This document shows, piece after piece, positions 61,472 to 64,000 of a stretch of DNA of 64,000 nucleotides. Location: assembly GCF_000813725.1 (NCBI RefSeq), contig NZ_JWLD01000044.1, positions 150,540 through 214,539 of the forward strand. Reading direction: 5' to 3'. Under the pieces are notes generated by a model that made no database searches, was not told the DNA's origin, and worked only from the letters and a program-made list of their open reading frames with translations. The position numbers and the translations under genes were made by a program. Positions within the stretch are counted from its first letter, which is position 1, and the number at the start of each line of letters is the position of its first letter. The stretch is from Leisingera sp. ANG-Vp (GTDB taxonomy: Bacteria > Pseudomonadota > Alphaproteobacteria > Rhodobacterales > Rhodobacteraceae).

Positions 61472-61485
61472 TTACGTAAACGTAA
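61472..61485. promoter_or_regulatory. Putative MerR operator ahead of the fatty-acid oxidation genes
   Basis: TTACG-TAAA-CGTAA is a perfect inverted repeat 69 bp ahead of MerR copy 2. It belongs to a patch with four ACGT strings (61458, 61463, 61474, 61480). A longer pair, CGTCACTTT (61412-61420) and AAAGTGACG (61452-61460), lies just upstream. The pattern resembles sites of MerR-type regulators of acyl-CoA catabolism. Confidence 0.55.
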
Positions 61486-61553
61486 AGTCAGTCTTGCAAG
61501 CTGAGCCCGCTGCGCACAGCTTGTCTCTGCACCAAGCCGTAAGAGTAACGACG

Positions 61554-61955
61554 ATGACCGAAGAAACCATGACCATCCGGGAAATGTGCGAGGCCTTTGA
61601 CGTGACCCCGCGCACCCTCCGGTTCTACGAAGCCAAGGAACTGCTGTTCCCGATCCGCGAAGGCCAGAAGCGGCTGTTCACCAAGCGCGACCGCGCCCGG
61701 CTGAAGCTGATCCTGCGCGGCAAGCGGTTCGGCTTCAGCCTGGAGGAGATCCGCCAGCTGCTGGACCTCTATCATGTGGACGAGCAGCGGCTGACCCAGC
61801 TGACCAAGACCTATGAGATCGCCCAGGAGCGTCTCGCCGATATGGAACGCCAGCGCGAAGAGCTGACGGAAGCCATTGAAGACCTGAAGGAGCAGCTGGC
61901 CTGGGGCGAGAAGATGATCGCCTCGATGAAGGCCGGAGAGAAAGCCGCCGAATAG
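61554..61955 (+). CDS. MerR family regulator, copy 2
   Basis: 133 residues from ATG 61554; a start at 61569 is possible, and neither has a strong ribosome site. The N-terminal domain ([60 protein letters not shown]) closely resembles copy 1, and the C-terminus is a long coiled coil (about 75-125). It lies 52 bp ahead of an acyl-CoA dehydrogenase gene and probably regulates that operon and itself. Confidence 0.9.
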   Translation: MTEETMTIREMCEAFDVTPRTLRFYEAKELLFPIREGQKRLFTKRDRARLKLILRGKRFGFSLEEIRQLLDLYHVDEQRLTQLTKTYEIAQERLADMERQREELTEAIEDLKEQLAWGEKMIASMKAGEKAAE

Positions 61956-62007
61956 GCCGCCCTGCCCCTGCAGGAGACCTGAAACAAGAAACCCGACGAG
62001 GACCGAG

Positions 62008-63789
62008 ATGCCAGCCTACGCAGCCCCTGCCAAAGACGCCCAGTTCATCCTGCACGACGTGCTGAAGGTCTCCGAAAGCAGCACCCCCGGCTACAGCGAG
62101 CTGGAGCGGGACTTCACCGGTGCAGTGCTGGAGGAAGCCGGCAAGGTTGCCAGCGAAGTGCTGCACCCGCTGAATGTGGTGGGCGACACCGAAGGCTGCC
62201 GGCTGGAGAACGGTGTGGTCTACACGCCCGCGGGGTTCAAGGATGCCTTCGGGCAAATGAAGGAAGGCGGCTGGCCGGGTATCGACATGCCGGAGGCCTT
62301 CGGCGGCCAGAACATGCCCTATGTGGTCGGCACGGCCGTGGGGGAGTTCTTCTCTGCCGCCAACCAGGCCTTTACCATGTACCAGGGGCTGACCCATGGC
62401 GCGGCCTCGGCGATCCTGGCGCATGGCACGGAGGAGCAGAAGGCCACCTATCTGCCCAATATGGTCAGCTGCCAGTGGACCGGCACCATGAACCTGACCG
62501 AGCCGCATTGCGGCACCGACCTGGGGCTGATGCGCACCAAGGCGGAACCGCAGGCGGGCGGCAGCTACAAGGTCTCGGGCCAGAAGATCTTCATCTCCGC
62601 CGGCGAGCACGACATGGCGGAAAACATCGTGCATCTGGTCCTGGCCAAAATCCCCGGCGGACCGGAAGGCATCAAGGGTGTCTCCCTCTTCATTGTGCCG
62701 AAGTTCCTGGTGAACGCGGATGGGTCTCTGGGGGAACGCAACGGCGTTGCCGTCGGCAAGATCGAAGAAAAGATGGGCATCCACGGCAACTCGACCTGTG
62801 TGATGAACTATGACGACGCCACCGGCTATCTCCTGGGTGAAGAGCACAAGGGCATGCGTGCCATGTTCACCATGATGAACGAGGCGCGGCTGGGCGTAGG
62901 CATGCAAGGGCTGGCACAGGCCGAGGCCGCCTATCAGAACGCAGCCGAATACGCCAAGGACCGGCTGCAGGGCCGCGACGTGACCGGCGCCAAGAACCCG
63001 GACGGCCCGGCCGATCCGCTGATCGTGCATCCGGACATCCGCCGTTCGCTGATGGATCAGAAAAGCTTTACCGAAGGCGGGCGCGCGTTCCTCCTGTGGG
63101 GCGCCACCCTGATTGACCAGGCCCACCGCGCAGGCGACAAGGACGCCGACGGTCTGATCTCGCTGATGACACCGGTGATAAAGGGCTTCCTGACCGATCA
63201 GGGCTACGACATGACCGTGCAGGCACAGCAGGTCTATGGCGGCCACGGCTACATCGAGGAATGGGGCATGTCGCAATACACCCGCGACGCCCGCATCGCG
63301 ATGATCTACGAGGGCGCCAACGGCGTGCAGGCGCTGGATCTGGTCGGGCGCAAGCTGGGCCAGCATGGCGGCAAATACGTGCTGGCGTTCTTTGATCAGG
63401 TCAAAACCTTCTGCCAGGAAAACAAAGACATCTCAGAGGCTTTCACCAAGGACTTCGTTGATCCCCTGAAGGCGGCCTCCAAGGACCTGCAGGCGGCGGG
63501 CATGTTCTTCATGCAGAACGGCATGAAGGATCCCAACCACGCGCTGGCGGGCTCTTACGACTTCATGCATCTGTTCGGGCAGGTCTGCCTGGGCCTGATG
63601 TGGGCAAAGATGGGCAAGGCGGCGCAGGAAGCGCTTGACGCCGGGGCCGATGACGCGGCGTTCTATGAGACGAAACTCGCAACCGGCCGGTACTATATGG
63701 CACGGCGGCTGCCCGCGACCAAACTGCATCTCGCCCGTATCGAAAGCGGCGCAGATGCGGTGATGGCGCTGGACGCAGACGCCTTCTGA
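62008..63789 (+). CDS. Acyl-CoA dehydrogenase with C-terminal domain
   Basis: A 593-residue FAD enzyme of the long acyl-CoA dehydrogenase group, for the first step of beta-oxidation. Marks are [20 protein letters not shown] (FAD/substrate site), [40 protein letters not shown], and the catalytic Glu in [21 protein letters not shown]-terminal extension (about 470-593) is typical of this subgroup. It follows the second MerR gene and precedes a short gene at 63863. Confidence 0.93.
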   Translation: MPAYAAPAKDAQFILHDVLKVSESSTPGYSELERDFTGAVLEEAGKVASEVLHPLNVVGDTEGCRLENGVVYTPAGFKDAFGQMKEGGWPGIDMPEAFGGQNMPYVVGTAVGEFFSAANQAFTMYQGLTHGAASAILAHGTEEQKATYLPNMVSCQWTGTMNLTEPHCGTDLGLMRTKAEPQAGGSYKVSGQKIFISAGEHDMAENIVHLVLAKIPGGPEGIKGVSLFIVPKFLVNADGSLGERNGVAVGKIEEKMGIHGNSTCVMNYDDATGYLLGEEHKGMRAMFTMMNEARLGVGMQGLAQAEAAYQNAAEYAKDRLQGRDVTGAKNPDGPADPLIVHPDIRRSLMDQKSFTEGGRAFLLWGATLIDQAHRAGDKDADGLISLMTPVIKGFLTDQGYDMTVQAQQVYGGHGYIEEWGMSQYTRDARIAMIYEGANGVQALDLVGRKLGQHGGKYVLAFFDQVKTFCQENKDISEAFTKDFVDPLKAASKDLQAAGMFFMQNGMKDPNHALAGSYDFMHLFGQVCLGLMWAKMGKAAQEALDAGADDAAFYETKLATGRYYMARRLPATKLHLARIESGADAVMALDADAF

Positions 63790-63795
63790 CGCCAT

Positions 63796-63819
63796 CGGGC
63801 GCCCTCCCCCGGGCGCCCG
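63796..63819 (+). terminator. Hairpin after the acyl-CoA dehydrogenase gene
   Basis: A 9-bp stem CGGGCGCCC / GGGCGCCCG with a 6-nt loop lies 7 bp after the stop. It has no T run and may be an attenuator or mRNA stabiliser within the operon. Confidence 0.45.
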
Positions 63820-63862
63820 GTCCCAGCCCCGGCCGGTGCCTTTGACATTTTGAGGACCAGAT

Positions 63863-64000
63863 ATGCCGAAACGTTTCCGCCTGACCCGCCGCCTGCCGAT
63901 CGCCATGACCGAGGACGGCTACCGCAGGCTCAAGCGCTTTGCCCATGAGGCCGGGCTGGATGAGGGAGAGGCGCTGTCATTCCTGTTCGAGAACTTCGAC
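63863..64000 (+). CDS. Small protein in the fatty-acid oxidation operon (partial)
   Basis: The first 46 codons run off the window end. The product begins MPKRFRLTRRLPIAMTEDGY and continues RRLKRFAHEAGLDEGEALSF, basic and then helical. GAGGA precedes the ATG 6-7 nt upstream. Many roseobacters carry a short uncharacterised gene between this acyl-CoA dehydrogenase and the thiolase gene; this is probably that gene. Function is unknown. Confidence 0.72.
   Translation, partial: MPKRFRLTRRLPIAMTEDGYRRLKRFAHEAGLDEGEALSFLFENFD

Overview
The window reads as chromosomal DNA of a Roseobacter-group alphaproteobacterium (Rhodobacteraceae; Leisingera, Phaeobacter or Ruegeria are the closest match in gene order and protein style). 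This is inferred from the high GC content, the alphaproteobacterial markers (an NDUFA12-type complex I subunit, a DUF2155 protein beside mlaD, a fused MrpAB subunit) and the roseobacter-type sox locus. I see no rRNA, tRNA, CRISPR array, insertion sequence or prophage. Genes are dense, often joined by ATGA overlaps, and many exported proteins carry Tat signals.

Layout. 1-3.9 kb: the end of an unknown gene, a PepSY / cytochrome b561 / membrane-LuxR trio, then an acyl-CoA synthetase divergent from a PAS-LuxR regulator. 4.0-10.4 kb: housekeeping block accB-accC-aat, a DUF2155 protein, mlaD, an NDUFA12 homologue, a RidA protein, clpX and clpP. 10.6-13.4 kb: a GlxA/AraC regulator and a U32 peptidase-family protein. 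13.4-25.4 kb: a complete sulfur-oxidation locus, with soxVWXYZABCDEF on the minus strand and soxSRT diverging on the plus strand. 25.6-31.2 kb: a PhoX-type phosphatase, a DUF302 protein, and a ThDP enzyme paired with a CaiB-type CoA-transferase. 31.4-37.5 kb: a TPR protein followed by opgC-opgG-opgH (osmoregulated periplasmic glucan). 37.7-39.1 kb: a PHB-depolymerase-like lipase and a rhodanese. 39.3-45.2 kb: a six-gene Mrp cation/proton antiporter operon. 45.3-48.7 kb: selenium genes, an oxidoreductase-SelD fusion and convergent mnmH. 48.9-58.5 kb: a MarR regulator, an abasic-site repair protein, two tandem TPR-sulfotransferases, a GST, a 5'-nucleotidase, pyrD and an ArsC-like protein. 58.5-64 kb: a MATE transporter, two hot-dog thioesterases, two MerR regulators and an acyl-CoA dehydrogenase that opens a fatty-acid or branched-chain-acid oxidation operon running off the end.

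How the sox genes work together. SoxXA attaches thiosulfate sulfur to the C-terminal Cys of SoxY (in SoxYZ), SoxB hydrolyses off sulfate, and SoxCD oxidises the remaining sulfane sulfur. SoxE and SoxF are a diheme cytochrome and an FCSD-type flavoprotein. SoxV, SoxW and SoxS carry reductant to the periplasm, and SoxT is a YeeE/YedE-type transporter. SoxR is an ArsR-family repressor with Cys42 and Cys108, the pair used by persulfide sensors of the SqrR/BigR type. The strongest regulatory signal in the window is an ATTC-N8-GAAT inverted repeat in four sox intergenic gaps (soxS/soxV, soxW/soxX, soxA/soxB, soxB/soxC). It predicts that soxB and soxC have their own SoxR-controlled promoters, and a perfect terminator-like hairpin separates soxA from soxB.

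Other points of interest are a palindrome cluster translated inside the soxD signal-peptide region, a long inverted repeat after selD that resembles an element at 28.3 kb, and several short perfect palindromes that look like operators.
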